From: an uncultured Acetatifactor sp.
GTDB lineage: Bacteria > Bacillota > Clostridia > Lachnospirales > Lachnospiraceae
Assembly: GCA_910584235.1 (NCBI GenBank)
Contig: CAJTZD010000001.1
Location: 303,062 to 339,183, forward strand
Direction of reading: 5' to 3'
DNA length: 36,122 bases
Positions within the stretch are counted from its first letter, which is position 1. Every line of letters starts with the position of its first letter. The position numbers were made by a program, and so were the translations under genes. This document shows, in pieces, positions 14,918 through 22,909 of the stretch. The notes beneath the pieces are model-generated. The model worked only from the letters and a program-made list of their open reading frames with translations. It made no database searches and was not told the origin of the DNA.

Positions 14918-17614
14918 CTATTTCGCCTCATACCAGTTGTCGCCGGTATGCAAATCCACTTCCAGCGCCACGGACAGCTTTGCCGCCTCCTGCATATTCT
15001 CAAGAAGTATCCGCTTCACCTGTTCCGCTTCCTCCCGGTATGTCTCTATGACAAGCTCGTCATGAACCTGAAGAATCAGCCTGGATTTCAGTTCTCTCTC
15101 CCGCAGCGCCCTCCATACCCGTATCATGGCAATTTTAATAATATCCGCCGCAGTCCCCTGTATGGGGGAGTTCATGGCCACCCGCTCCCCAAAAGAACGC
15201 TGCATGAAATTGGAGGAAGACAGTTCCGGAACAGGCCTCCTCCTGCCGAACATGGTGGTGATATATCCTTTTTCCTTAGCCTCTGAAACCAGCCTGTCCA
15301 GGAATTCTTTCACTCCCGGATAAGTGGCAAAATACTGTTGGATATAATCAGCCGCCTCTTTCTTGCTGATACTCAGGTCCTGGCTCAGCCCAAAGGAGCT
15401 GATACCGTAGACAATGCCGAAATTCACTGCCTTGGCGTTGCGGCGCTGAAGATCCGTGACCTCATCAAAAGGCGTATGGAATACTTTGGACGCAGTGATC
15501 CGATGGATGTCCTGATCCATATGGTAGGCCTCTATAAGCTGTCTGTCCCCGGACATATGGGCCAGCACCCGCAGCTCAATCTGCGAATAATCCGCGTCCA
15601 TGAACACACAGCCCTCCCTGGGCACGAATACTTTCCGGATCCGCCTGCCAAGCTCCATACGCATGGGAATATTCTGGAGATTGGGCTCCGTGGAGCTGAT
15701 GCGGCCTGTGGCTGTAATGGTCTGGTTGAAATTCGTATGAATCCGGCTGTCTTCTCCGATATAGACCGCAAGACCGTCCGCATAAGTGGATTTCAGTTTT
15801 GTCAGCTGTCTGTATTCCAGAATATCCCTGACGATGGGCGCCTCCTCAGACAACTTTTCCAGTACATCCGCCGCCGTAGAGTATCCTGTCTTTGTCTTCT
15901 TGCCTCCGGGAAGCTTCATGGTTTCAAAGAGCACCTCCCCCAATTGCTTCGGGGAATTGATATTGAACTCCGCTCCCGCCTGTGCGTGGATCGACTTCTC
16001 CAGCTCCATTATCCGCTCTATCAGTGCATCCCCGTAGGCTTTCAGCTCATCCCTGCGTACTTCCACGCCTTCCTTTTCCATATCGTACAGTACCAGTGAC
16101 AGAGGCATCTCAATGTCCGTCATGAGCTTATCCATGCCTGTCAGGACCAATTTCTTCTCCAGCTCTTCCGCCGCTTTCAGGGACACATAGGCCCCGTAAC
16201 AGCAGTATTGTGCAAACTTATCCGGCGCAGATACCAGCGCATCTTCCGCCCTCTGCTTTCCGAAAGCTTCCGCCCAGCCGGGAATCTGCAGCCCCAAATA
16301 TTCCGAGGCAATGGTCTCTAAGGCATAATCGCTCTTTAATGGATTCAGCAGATATGCCGCGATAAGGATATCGAAATACCGTTCGGTAGTATCCTGTCCT
16401 AAATAGGGGTACAGCCTTTTCATGTCGAACGCGGCTATCCGGGCCCTGCCCGAAAGCGCTTTCATGCCCTCTGTACATGCCGCCTCGTCTTCATCGCCAA
16501 ACAGCGTCTCTTCCGTCTCCTGAAAAAAGGAAAGCTGTACATTTTCTCTGGCCGGCAGCACATAGACATATGTTTCGCCTCCCGCTGATACCGCCACGGC
16601 CAGAAGCCTCCTGCCCTCTGTCGCCACATATAAGCCCGCCCGCTGATTTTTCTTTATATTTCCGAGATTTCTCAGGAATTCTTCTTTGCGATCCAGCCTC
16701 CGGAACGAGGCGGAGATATCGCTGTTGTCCTCCCGCTTCTCTTTGTCAAAGCGGCTGAGCATATTCCGAAACTCCAGCTGTTTCAACAGCGCATATGCTT
16801 CCTCTGTGTAAAAACCATCAGCCCTGGACATCTCATAGTCAATGGAAACATCCGCATCGGTCCTGATCGTCACCAGGACTTTACTTAAATCCGCCAGTTC
16901 CCTGTTGGCTATGAGAGATTCCCGAATGCTTTTTTTACTGATTTCCTCTACATGGGCATAGATATTTTCCAGGGAGCCGTACTGCACCATGAGCTCCGTG
17001 GCAGTCTTCTCGCCCACCTTAGGCACTCCGGGTACATTGTCGGAGCTGTCCCCCATCAGGGCTTTTAAGTCAATGAACTGCGCGGGCGTCACCTGATAGG
17101 CCGCCTCCACGTCCTTTGGGTAGTAGTCCTCCACTTCTGTCCTGCCCATCTTTGTCTTGGGAATCCTGATCTTGATATGAGCATCGGCGATCTGCAGCAA
17201 ATCCCGGTCTCCGGATACCAGCGCCACTTCAATCCCCTGGGCCTGTGCCTTTTTGGCCAGGGTCCCAAGGACATCGTCGGCCTCCAGCCCCGCCTGCTCC
17301 ACAATGGTCACCCTCATAGCTTTCAGAACCTCTTTCAGCACAGGTATCTGTTCCCGCAGTTCCTCCGGCATAGGTTTCCTGGTCCCCTTGTACGCCTCAT
17401 ACATTTCATGCCGGAAAGTCGGCGCATGCACATCGAAGGCTACGGCAAGAAAATCCGGTTTCTCCTCTTCTAAAATCCGAAACATAATATTCAAAAAGCC
17501 ATATACCCCATTGGTGTGCAGACCCTGGGCATTGGTCAGATCCGGCACGCCGTAAAAGGCCCTGTGCAAAATACTATGTCCGTCTATCAATACCAGTTTC
17601 CTGCCTTTTTCCAT
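14918..17614 (-). CDS. polA: DNA polymerase I
   Basis: An 898-residue family A polymerase for repair and Okazaki-fragment maturation. The N-terminal 5'-3' exonuclease (about 1-290) shows LIDGHSILHRAFYG, GLEADDVLGTLAKKA, VSGDRDLLQIAD and GDSSDNVPGVPKVGEKTA. The middle domain lacks the acidic DxE exo I motif (GLYVATEGRR at that place), so proofreading is probably absent, as in other Firmicute PolA. Polymerase motifs are DADYSQIELRVLAHMSGD (A), RRNAKAVNFGIVYG (B) and LQVHDELVIE (C). The ATG at 17614 is used; a GTG at 17623 would put AAGGA too close. It is flanked by the zinc-finger gene and coaE on the same strand. Confidence 0.96.
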   Translation of the reverse strand: MEKGRKLVLIDGHSILHRAFYGVPDLTNAQGLHTNGVYGFLNIMFRILEEEKPDFLAVAFDVHAPTFRHEMYEAYKGTRKPMPEELREQIPVLKEVLKAMRVTIVEQAGLEADDVLGTLAKKAQAQGIEVALVSGDRDLLQIADAHIKIRIPKTKMGRTEVEDYYPKDVEAAYQVTPAQFIDLKALMGDSSDNVPGVPKVGEKTATELMVQYGSLENIYAHVEEISKKSIRESLIANRELADLSKVLVTIRTDADVSIDYEMSRADGFYTEEAYALLKQLEFRNMLSRFDKEKREDNSDISASFRRLDRKEEFLRNLGNIKKNQRAGLYVATEGRRLLAVAVSAGGETYVYVLPARENVQLSFFQETEETLFGDEDEAACTEGMKALSGRARIAAFDMKRLYPYLGQDTTERYFDILIAAYLLNPLKSDYALETIASEYLGLQIPGWAEAFGKQRAEDALVSAPDKFAQYCCYGAYVSLKAAEELEKKLVLTGMDKLMTDIEMPLSLVLYDMEKEGVEVRRDELKAYGDALIERIMELEKSIHAQAGAEFNINSPKQLGEVLFETMKLPGGKKTKTGYSTAADVLEKLSEEAPIVRDILEYRQLTKLKSTYADGLAVYIGEDSRIHTNFNQTITATGRISSTEPNLQNIPMRMELGRRIRKVFVPREGCVFMDADYSQIELRVLAHMSGDRQLIEAYHMDQDIHRITASKVFHTPFDEVTDLQRRNAKAVNFGIVYGISSFGLSQDLSISKKEAADYIQQYFATYPGVKEFLDRLVSEAKEKGYITTMFGRRRPVPELSSSNFMQRSFGERVAMNSPIQGTAADIIKIAMIRVWRALRERELKSRLILQVHDELVIETYREEAEQVKRILLENMQEAAKLSVALEVDLHTGDNWYEAK

Positions 17615-17656
17615 ACACAGCACCGTCCTTTCGCTATCAAAATGTGAAGATCAAAA

Positions 17657-18004
17657 TTACAGCAATATCCATACAAAGGCCCAGACAAGGAGGCCGGCAG
17701 CCACGAGCTCCATGGCAGAGCCAAAATACAGGAAAGCGGAATTGACCCTGACTTTGCGGCCGGTTTCCTCCAAACGCTGTTCCAGCTCGGACTGCAGGTC
17801 AAAGGCATTGCCCTCCTCCAGATGCTGCATGCCCTCCGCCACCAAAAACTGGATGTCCAGTTCCTCTCTGCATTCGCTGCAGGACTCCCTGTGCGCCAGA
17901 AATCGCTTTAGTGTGGGATAATCCAGCTCTCCTTTCAGGAAGCCGGGAATCAGCCGCTCAAACTCTCTGCACTCCATTCTCTCTTCCCTATCCAGCAATG
18001 CCAC
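17657..18004 (-). CDS. Small zf-HC2-like anti-sigma-type membrane protein
   Basis: A 115-residue protein. The N-terminal half has the zinc-binding layout of zf-HC2 anti-sigma domains: Cys12, then His38-x3-Cys42-x2-Cys45 in AHRESCSEC. A Glu-rich helix (62-82) and a C-terminal membrane helix (92-114) ending at the last residue follow. The start is a GTG at 18004 because a perfect GGAGGTGA ribosome site lies just upstream; longer TTG and shorter ATG starts lack one. It sits between metY (35 bp) and polA (42 bp). No sigma factor gene is near, so its partner is unknown. Confidence 0.7.
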   Translation of the reverse strand: MALLDREERMECREFERLIPGFLKGELDYPTLKRFLAHRESCSECREELDIQFLVAEGMQHLEEGNAFDLQSELEQRLEETGRKVRVNSAFLYFGSAMELVAAGLLVWAFVWILL

Positions 18005-18039
18005 TCGCTTCACCTCCTGCCCGCATTTCTTTCGAACCC

Positions 18040-19311
18040 TCAAGCTTCCAGGGCCTGTGCGATGTCCGCTGTCAAGTCTTCCTTGTCCTCGATACCGCAG
18101 CTGATACGAATCAGTTCCGCAGGCACGCCTGCCTCTTTCAGCTGCTCGTCCGTCATCTGGCGATGGGTGCTGGAAGCCGGATTCAGGCAGCAGGTACGGG
18201 CATCCGCCACATGGGTCTCAATGGCAACGATCTTTAGCTTCTTCATGAAGCTGCTGGCCGCTTCCCTGCCGCCCTTTAAGCCAAAGGAGACCACGCCGCA
18301 GCTGCCTTTCGGCAGGTATTTCTGCGCTAAAGGATAATATCTGTCCCCCGGCAGACCGCAGTAGTTCACATAGGCCACCGCAGGATGCTTAGAGAGGAAT
18401 TCAGCCACCGCCAAGCCGTTCTCGCAGTGGCGCTGCATGCGCACATGGAGGCTTTCCAGCCCCAGGTTCAGGAGAAAGGCGTTCTGAGGGCTCTGAATGG
18501 AGCCGAAGTCCCGCATCAGCTGAGCGGTGCACTTGGTAATGAAAGCGCCCTCTTTTCCGAATTTCTCTGCGTAAGTGATACCGTGGTAGCTGTCGTCCGG
18601 GGTGCACAGCCCGGGATATTTGTCCGCGTGGGCCATCCAGTCGAATCTGCCGCTGTCCACGATGGCTCCGCCCACCGCCGCGCCATGTCCGTCCATGTAC
18701 TTGGTGGTGGAATGGGTCACAATGTCCGCGCCCCACTCAAAGGGACGGCAGTTGACAGGGGTGGCAAAGGTATTGTCGATAATCAGGGGAACGCCGTGGG
18801 CATGGGCGCATTTCGCAAACTTCTCAATGTCCAACACGGTGAGGGCAGGATTGGCGATGGTCTCACCGAACACAGCCTTAGTATTGTCCTGAAAAGCCGC
18901 GTTCAATTCCTCCTCCGTAGCATCCGGACTCACAAAGGTCACGTCTATTCCCATCTTCTTCATAGTGACAGCGATCAGATTGAAAGTGCCGCCATAGATG
19001 GTGCTGGAGGAAACGATGTGATCGCCGCAGCTGCAGATATTGAATAGCGCATAGAAATTAGCGGCCTGTCCGCTGCTTGTCAGCATTCCCGCGGTGCCGC
19101 CCTCCAGCTGGGCGATTTTCGCCGCCACATAGTCGTTGGTAGGGTTCTGGAGTCTGGTGTAGAAATAGCCGCTGGCTTCCAGGTCGAAAAGTTTCCCCAT
19201 CTCCTCGCTGGTATCGTATTTAAAAGTAGTGCTCTGGACGATTGGGACTTGGCGGGGCTCCCCGTTTCCCGGCTTATAGCCGCCCTGTACACATATGCTG
19301 TCGATTTTCAT
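18040..19311 (-). CDS. metY: O-acetylhomoserine sulfhydrylase (PLP-dependent)
   Basis: A 423-residue member of the Cys/Met metabolism PLP family. It shows YTRLQNPTNDYVAAKIAQLEGG (sequence from 51), SSGQAANFYAL, the PLP-phosphate region, PLIIDNTFATP, and Lys204 in HSTTKYMDGHG. The C-terminal ETHVADARTCCLNPASSTHRQ segment is typical of O-acetylhomoserine aminocarboxypropyltransferases, which make homocysteine from O-acetylhomoserine and sulfide. The cystathionine-type relatives are shorter (about 380-400), supporting MetY. AGGAGG precedes the ATG at 19311. It has a strong promoter; no SAM riboswitch or T-box structure was recognised in the leader. Confidence 0.9.
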   Translation of the reverse strand: MKIDSICVQGGYKPGNGEPRQVPIVQSTTFKYDTSEEMGKLFDLEASGYFYTRLQNPTNDYVAAKIAQLEGGTAGMLTSSGQAANFYALFNICSCGDHIVSSSTIYGGTFNLIAVTMKKMGIDVTFVSPDATEEELNAAFQDNTKAVFGETIANPALTVLDIEKFAKCAHAHGVPLIIDNTFATPVNCRPFEWGADIVTHSTTKYMDGHGAAVGGAIVDSGRFDWMAHADKYPGLCTPDDSYHGITYAEKFGKEGAFITKCTAQLMRDFGSIQSPQNAFLLNLGLESLHVRMQRHCENGLAVAEFLSKHPAVAYVNYCGLPGDRYYPLAQKYLPKGSCGVVSFGLKGGREAASSFMKKLKIVAIETHVADARTCCLNPASSTHRQMTDEQLKEAGVPAELIRISCGIEDKEDLTADIAQALEA

Positions 19312-19378
19312 GTTGGTCTCCTCCTACAGTTTTCACGATTTTTCTATCTTAAAATATAATTGGTAAAATCTGTCTTCC

Positions 19379-19407
19379 AGTATACACATTTCAGGCGGGA
19401 AATTCAA
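19379..19407 (-). promoter_or_regulatory. metY promoter
   Basis: On the minus strand, TTGAAT (19402-19407), a 17-bp spacer and TATACT (19379-19384) give a leader of about 60 nt. The remaining gap up to the aldolase stop (19408-19512) shows no clear terminator. Confidence 0.65.
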
Positions 19408-19512
19408 CCCACCTTTGGCAAACTGATCTTGACGGCATCCCGAACCGGAGCACACGCCGTTTATTCGCAAAATAAGCTTCTTTGCTGTTTTCGGCAGCAT
19501 TGCGCCCTCACC

Positions 19513-20484
19513 TTACTCCTGGGACACCATCTCCCTGTAGAATTCCGTATAGTCCGTCCGTTTCTCCTTAGTGAACTGGATGGCAGCCCTGGGATGCTGG
19601 TTCAGAAGCCCTGTCATCAGGTACTGCAGGTCGTATCCCCAGACCACGCCCTCTTCCCTTAGCTGCATCATATATTTATCCACAAACTGGATGGCGGGGT
19701 AGATATTATACTTGGGATTGCGCAGGAACCCTAACAGCAGTTCCATGGCGCAGTTCCCGGCCCCTCTTCCCATGGAGGCGTAAGTGGCGTCTAACCAGTC
19801 CACGCCGTCCCCCACCGCCTCTATGGTATTGGCGAATGCCAGCTGCTGATTGTTGTGGGCATGGATTCCCACCTTTTTGCCGTATTTTGCTGCCACTTCC
19901 AGGTACATGTCCGCGAAGCGCGCTATCTGCTCCGGATACATGGCGCCGTAGCTGTCCACAATGTAGAGCACATCCGCCGGAGACTGCCCCAGAATCTCCA
20001 GGGCGGCCCGCAGCTCTCCCTCCAGGGAGTGGGAGATAGCCATAATGTTGCAGCAGACCTCATAGCCTTTGCGCTCGGCATCCTCGATCAGATCCACCGC
20101 CCCCGGGACGGTATTCACATAGGTAGCCACGCGAATCATGTCAATGGGACTGTCCGCCCGATCAATGATGTCCGCTTTCTCGCATCTGCCCACGTCCGCC
20201 ATCACCGAAATCTTCAAGTCCGTGGCATTCTCCCCCACGATCTTTCGGATGTCTTCGTCTCTGCTGAACTTCCACTTGCCGAACTTGTCCTCATCAAACA
20301 TCTCTGTGGAGGCCTTGTAGCCAAACTCCATATAGTCCACGCCGGCGCGCAAATTGGCAAGATATAGTGCCCTGACGAACTCATCGGTAAAATAGAAATT
20401 ATTTACCAGCCCGCCGTCCCGCAGCGTGGCATCCACCACTTTGACCTCCGGGCGGTATGCGATTAGATTTGATATCTCTTTCAT
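19513..20484 (-). CDS. HMGL-like (DRE-TIM) aldolase-domain protein
   Basis: A 323-residue TIM-barrel protein of the DRE-TIM metallolyase group (4-hydroxy-2-oxovalerate aldolase, HMG-CoA lyase and isopropylmalate synthase relatives). It has the metal and substrate motif VDATLRDGG (17-25), DSYGAMYPEQ and the metal His pair in GIHAHNNQ (His208, His210). DATYASMGRGAGN is also present. The DmpG-type C-terminal communication domain and the usual acetaldehyde dehydrogenase partner are missing, so the substrate is unknown. AAGGAG precedes the ATG at 20484; the 23-codon extension is rejected. It is preceded by a structured leader and its own promoter. Confidence 0.8.
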   Translation of the reverse strand: MKEISNLIAYRPEVKVVDATLRDGGLVNNFYFTDEFVRALYLANLRAGVDYMEFGYKASTEMFDEDKFGKWKFSRDEDIRKIVGENATDLKISVMADVGRCEKADIIDRADSPIDMIRVATYVNTVPGAVDLIEDAERKGYEVCCNIMAISHSLEGELRAALEILGQSPADVLYIVDSYGAMYPEQIARFADMYLEVAAKYGKKVGIHAHNNQQLAFANTIEAVGDGVDWLDATYASMGRGAGNCAMELLLGFLRNPKYNIYPAIQFVDKYMMQLREEGVVWGYDLQYLMTGLLNQHPRAAIQFTKEKRTDYTEFYREMVSQE

Positions 20485-20514
20485 GATAGTCTGCTCCTTT
20501 TTTCCTTTTCTCCG

Positions 20515-20585
20515 AAAGCGCTGTCTGTGCGCTATCCGTTTTCTGTTTTCCACAAGGATAGCGCCGATTTTGCTGTCAGCGCTTT
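20515..20585 (-). promoter_or_regulatory. Two-stem structured leader upstream of the aldolase gene
   Basis: Nested perfect inverted repeats: outer arms AAAGCGCTG (20515-20523) and CAGCGCTTT (20577-20585), inner arms GCGCTATCC (20529-20537) and GGATAGCGC (20556-20564). Both lie in the transcript leader between the promoter and the start codon. I do not recognise it as a named riboswitch. Confidence 0.65.
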
Positions 20586-20604
20586 GGTCCGTTCGCTCTT
20601 TATG

Positions 20605-20633
20605 ATTTTAGTGGTTTAAAGTATAAAAGTCAA
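20605..20633 (-). promoter_or_regulatory. Promoter of the aldolase gene
   Basis: On the minus strand, TTGACT (20628-20633), a 17-bp spacer and TAAAAT (20605-20610), close to consensus. The predicted start near 20598 gives a leader of about 115 nt containing the nested stems. Confidence 0.75.
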
Positions 20634-20667
20634 GAGGGACTTCCATTTTCAGCCAGCCATATTTCTG

Positions 20668-21003
20668 TCAGCCGTTCATCCAGTTCCGCAGCGGATTGAT
20701 TTCTTTGGCCTGCTTTAGGATTTCCTGTCTGTTCGCTCTTATATAGGCCTCCAGCTTTCGGACTTCCTCCTCGGAGAAACCCTCGGACTTCACTATGATT
20801 CCATCCGGCAGAATGCCCTCCGCATAGTCCATAGAATGCTTCTCTTCCATGGAATGCTTTTCTTCCATAGAATGCTTTTCTTCCATGGAATGCTTCTCTT
20901 CCATGGAATGCTCCTCTTCCATTCCCCGCAGAAAAGAAATCCTGACGATTTTTCGTCCCTCTTTTTCCACTACGCAGGAAACCAGCATCTTTACTAAATC
21001 CAT
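20668..21003 (-). CDS. Small uncharacterised protein interrupted by a hexapeptide repeat
   Basis: A 111-residue protein I do not recognise. Residues 1-27 (ending KIVRISFLRG) and 60-111 (beginning YAEGILPDGIIV, then a helical EGFSEEEVRKLEAYIRANRQEILKQAKEI) read like one compact alpha/beta domain. Between them lie five MEEKHS-type hexapeptides (28-58), encoded by the 18-bp DNA repeat. Joining the two flanks would leave a normal beta-hairpin loop, so the repeat looks like an in-frame insertion. The ribosome site is modest (AGG). It is upstream of the aldolase on the same strand but separated by 183 bp with a new promoter. Confidence 0.65.
   Translation of the reverse strand: MDLVKMLVSCVVEKEGRKIVRISFLRGMEEEHSMEEKHSMEEKHSMEEKHSMEEKHSMDYAEGILPDGIIVKSEGFSEEEVRKLEAYIRANRQEILKQAKEINPLRNWMNG
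20827..20922 (-). repeat. 18-bp dispersed repeat, cluster C (five units)
   Basis: Units at 20827-20844, 20845-20862, 20863-20880, 20881-20898 and 20899-20916, plus a six-base partial. Differences are transitions (for example CCATGG/CCATAG, CTCCTC/CTTTTC). This is the longest array in the window. Confidence 0.95.
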
Positions 21004-21161
21004 GATATCTACCTGCCTTTAGATACGTTTTGACACTGAATCGTATACACTTTCACTATTGATAAAAATGATCAGCCACCTATTCCGTTCTCTTCAATTT
21101 CTACTATCGATAATTTATATGCCTCTCCTCTCTTTCCGTTTTTCCGATAAAATAGAAAACA

Positions 21162-21208
21162 AAAAAATCGCCCGAACCCTTGAATTTACTGGTTTCTCAG
21201 CGATTTTT
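21162..21208 (-). terminator. Terminator after tRNA-Leu
   Basis: Arms AAAAATCGC (about 21163-21171) and GCGATTTTT (21200-21208), with an inner AACC/GGTT pairing. On the minus strand it is followed by seven T residues, just past the tRNA 3' end. Confidence 0.8.
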
Positions 21209-21213
21209 CCTAC

Positions 21214-21296
21214 TGCCGGCAGCGGGACTTGAACCCGCACGTGGTTGCCCACAACAGATTTTGAGTCTGCCTCGTCTGCCATTCCGACACGCCGGC
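21214..21296 (-). tRNA. tRNA-Leu (anticodon CAA)
   Basis: An 83-nt class II tRNA. The acceptor is GCCGGCG pairing with TGCCGGC plus discriminator A. The anticodon stem-loop is GCAGA-CTCAAAA-TCTGT with anticodon CAA (codon UUG), and there is a long variable arm. The T arm is GCGGGTTCAAGTCCCGC. CCA is not encoded. Confidence 0.96.
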
Positions 21297-21341
21297 TTTA
21301 TGCTATGAAGTCTCTCATGATGAACGCCTCACAACAAAATA

Positions 21342-21370
21342 ATTTTATCACAGAAAACACCGCTTGACAA
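21342..21370 (-). promoter_or_regulatory. tRNA-Leu promoter
   Basis: On the minus strand, TTGTCA (21365-21370), a 17-bp spacer and TAAAAT (21342-21347), about 45 bp upstream of the tRNA 5' end. Confidence 0.7.
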
Positions 21371-21427
21371 GCAATAATTTGGCTTTTTCCGCTTTCTTTT
21401 CCTTTTTCGTACTATTCGTACGATCTG

Positions 21428-21458
21428 GCAAAATTATCAGAATTCTTCCTAATTTTGC
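21428..21458. repeat. Perfect 9-bp AT-rich inverted repeat
   Basis: GCAAAATTA (21428-21436) and TAATTTTGC (21450-21458) around a loop that contains GAATTC. It lies between the S66 peptidase stop and the tRNA promoter. There is no T-run, so its role is unknown. Confidence 0.6.
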
Positions 21459-21528
21459 AATCAAAATATCAAATTCCTGTCCAAGGCATACCAACCTGCA
21501 ATCCGCATCCTCCGGACAGCCGTCACCG

Positions 21529-22668
21529 TCACACATACCGCATTTTAATCCGGATATCATTTCCTTTCACCGCCACATCCGCCATGCTCCCCACTACAAT
21601 CGGCATCATAGGCGGCAGATGCCCCAGGTCTACGTCCATGACCACCGGCACGTTCTTTCGCCCGGCCACTTCCAGCACCGCATTGCAGGCATCCAGCCCC
21701 ATCACAGGTTCCCCGTTTTCAGGCCTGCCGATAAGGAATCCCCTTACATGAGAAAGCCATCCTGCTTCCTCCATCTGCCACATAGCACGCCGGATAGCGA
21801 ACACGTTCAATTCGCAGGCCTCCAGAAACCAGATAATGCCGTCCTCCCGGTACCTCTCCACGAATTCCCTTGTCTTGTCATACCGGGTTCCCAGGAGGTT
21901 CACCAGGCAGTCCAGGCAGCCGCCCAGGAGCCTGCCCCGGAACGTTACCTTATCCGCAACAGGTTCCCGGCCCACATATGTGCGGATTGCTAAGGTTTCC
22001 GTGAGATTGTAAGGCACCACCGGATTCTCCGGGCTCTTTAAGGATTCTTTTTCCCACAGCCCATAGCCATGCACCGCAGCCTCATGTTCATCTGTCTGCT
22101 GACCGCCCTCCAAGCCAGCCTCCGCTCCGGCTTCCGCATTGATTGCCATTGCTTTCTTTTCTGCCGCCTTGCGCATCCGGGCACCGTTCTTCCCGGCCAG
22201 AATTCCAAAGGCATCCCACAGCGACTCATGCCAGGGCTCCACGCCAAAGGAGGACGCACAGGGGCCATACACCGAGGCCGTGTCCGCCAAAGTGGTCAGC
22301 AGATAGGTCAGGTTGGTATTGTCGGAGTACCCCATGAACCATTTGGGTTCCGCCTGAGAAAGCTTTTCAAAATCCACATAGGGCAAAATCTCGCACATCA
22401 GTTCTCCGCCCCCGCAGGAGATCAGACAGTCCGGCTCCTCTGAGAGGAACATGTCCATGACCTCCTGTCCGCAGTTCATCGGCGTGCTGCTGATGCCGAT
22501 GCCCTCCCCCGCGTAACAGTTTGGCCCCAGCACTGTCCGGTACCCCATCTCCTGCCACTTTTTCAAGGCATGGCCAAATCCCGTCCGATAGGGCTCGATA
22601 TTGCAGCCAAATGACGGTGCCAGAAACCCGATTGTACCTCCCAGAGGCAAATTTTTCGGATATCTCAT
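21529..22668 (-). CDS. S66 family LD-carboxypeptidase-like protein
   Basis: A 379-residue protein of the S66 (LdcA/MccF) serine peptidase family. LdcA-type members trim the terminal D-Ala from murein tetrapeptides, MccF-type members cleave peptide-nucleotide antibiotics. The nucleophile is in FMGYSDNTNL (Ser115), Glu is in FLEACE (283-286), and His350 is in LGHLPPMMP. No signal peptide is seen, so it acts in the cytosol. The start at 22668 has AGGAGG seven bases upstream; the 45-codon extension is rejected. Residues about 168-205 form an Ala/Glu/Gly-rich insert that looks unstructured. It is downstream of lysA by 241 bp. Confidence 0.85.
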   Translation of the reverse strand: MRYPKNLPLGGTIGFLAPSFGCNIEPYRTGFGHALKKWQEMGYRTVLGPNCYAGEGIGISSTPMNCGQEVMDMFLSEEPDCLISCGGGELMCEILPYVDFEKLSQAEPKWFMGYSDNTNLTYLLTTLADTASVYGPCASSFGVEPWHESLWDAFGILAGKNGARMRKAAEKKAMAINAEAGAEAGLEGGQQTDEHEAAVHGYGLWEKESLKSPENPVVPYNLTETLAIRTYVGREPVADKVTFRGRLLGGCLDCLVNLLGTRYDKTREFVERYREDGIIWFLEACELNVFAIRRAMWQMEEAGWLSHVRGFLIGRPENGEPVMGLDACNAVLEVAGRKNVPVVMDVDLGHLPPMMPIVVGSMADVAVKGNDIRIKMRYV

Positions 22669-22842
22669 ACAAATCCTCCTCCCGGCTTCGTGAATTCCTG
22701 ATTTGCAGTCTGCCTCGCCTGCGCCCCCATACGCCCTGGCCCACAAGCCTTGTGCATGTCCTGCCATATCCTCCCTTTCGGTAAAGGTACTGCAGGAACC
22801 CACGTCACAACATCCTATACTGCACCCCGGTTAAATGTATAC

Positions 22843-22866
22843 CCCGGCTGCAGATCGCCAGCCGGG
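22843..22866 (-). terminator. GC-rich hairpin downstream of lysA
   Basis: CCCGGCTG (22843-22850) and CAGCCGGG (22859-22866) with an eight-base loop, 44 bp past the lysA stop. No strong T-run follows, so it is a weak terminator or a processing structure. The rest of the gap 22669-22909 shows nothing else. Confidence 0.45.
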
Positions 22867-22909
22867 TACCTTTCTGGTTGCTTTACTGTAAGTTCCGGCA
22901 GTCTGCAGT

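Noticed and set aside
19312..19512. Possible SAM riboswitch or T-box before metY
   Set aside because: The promoter leaves only about 60 nt of leader and no conserved core was seen.
20827..20922. CRISPR array as an explanation of the 18-bp repeats
   Set aside because: The units are directly tandem without spacers and no cas genes are present.
21348..21560. 70-codon Cys-containing minus-strand frame overlapping the end of the S66 gene
   Set aside because: It has no properly spaced ribosome site and runs through the tRNA-Leu promoter. Its CGMCDGDGC stretch is curious, but coding is not supported.
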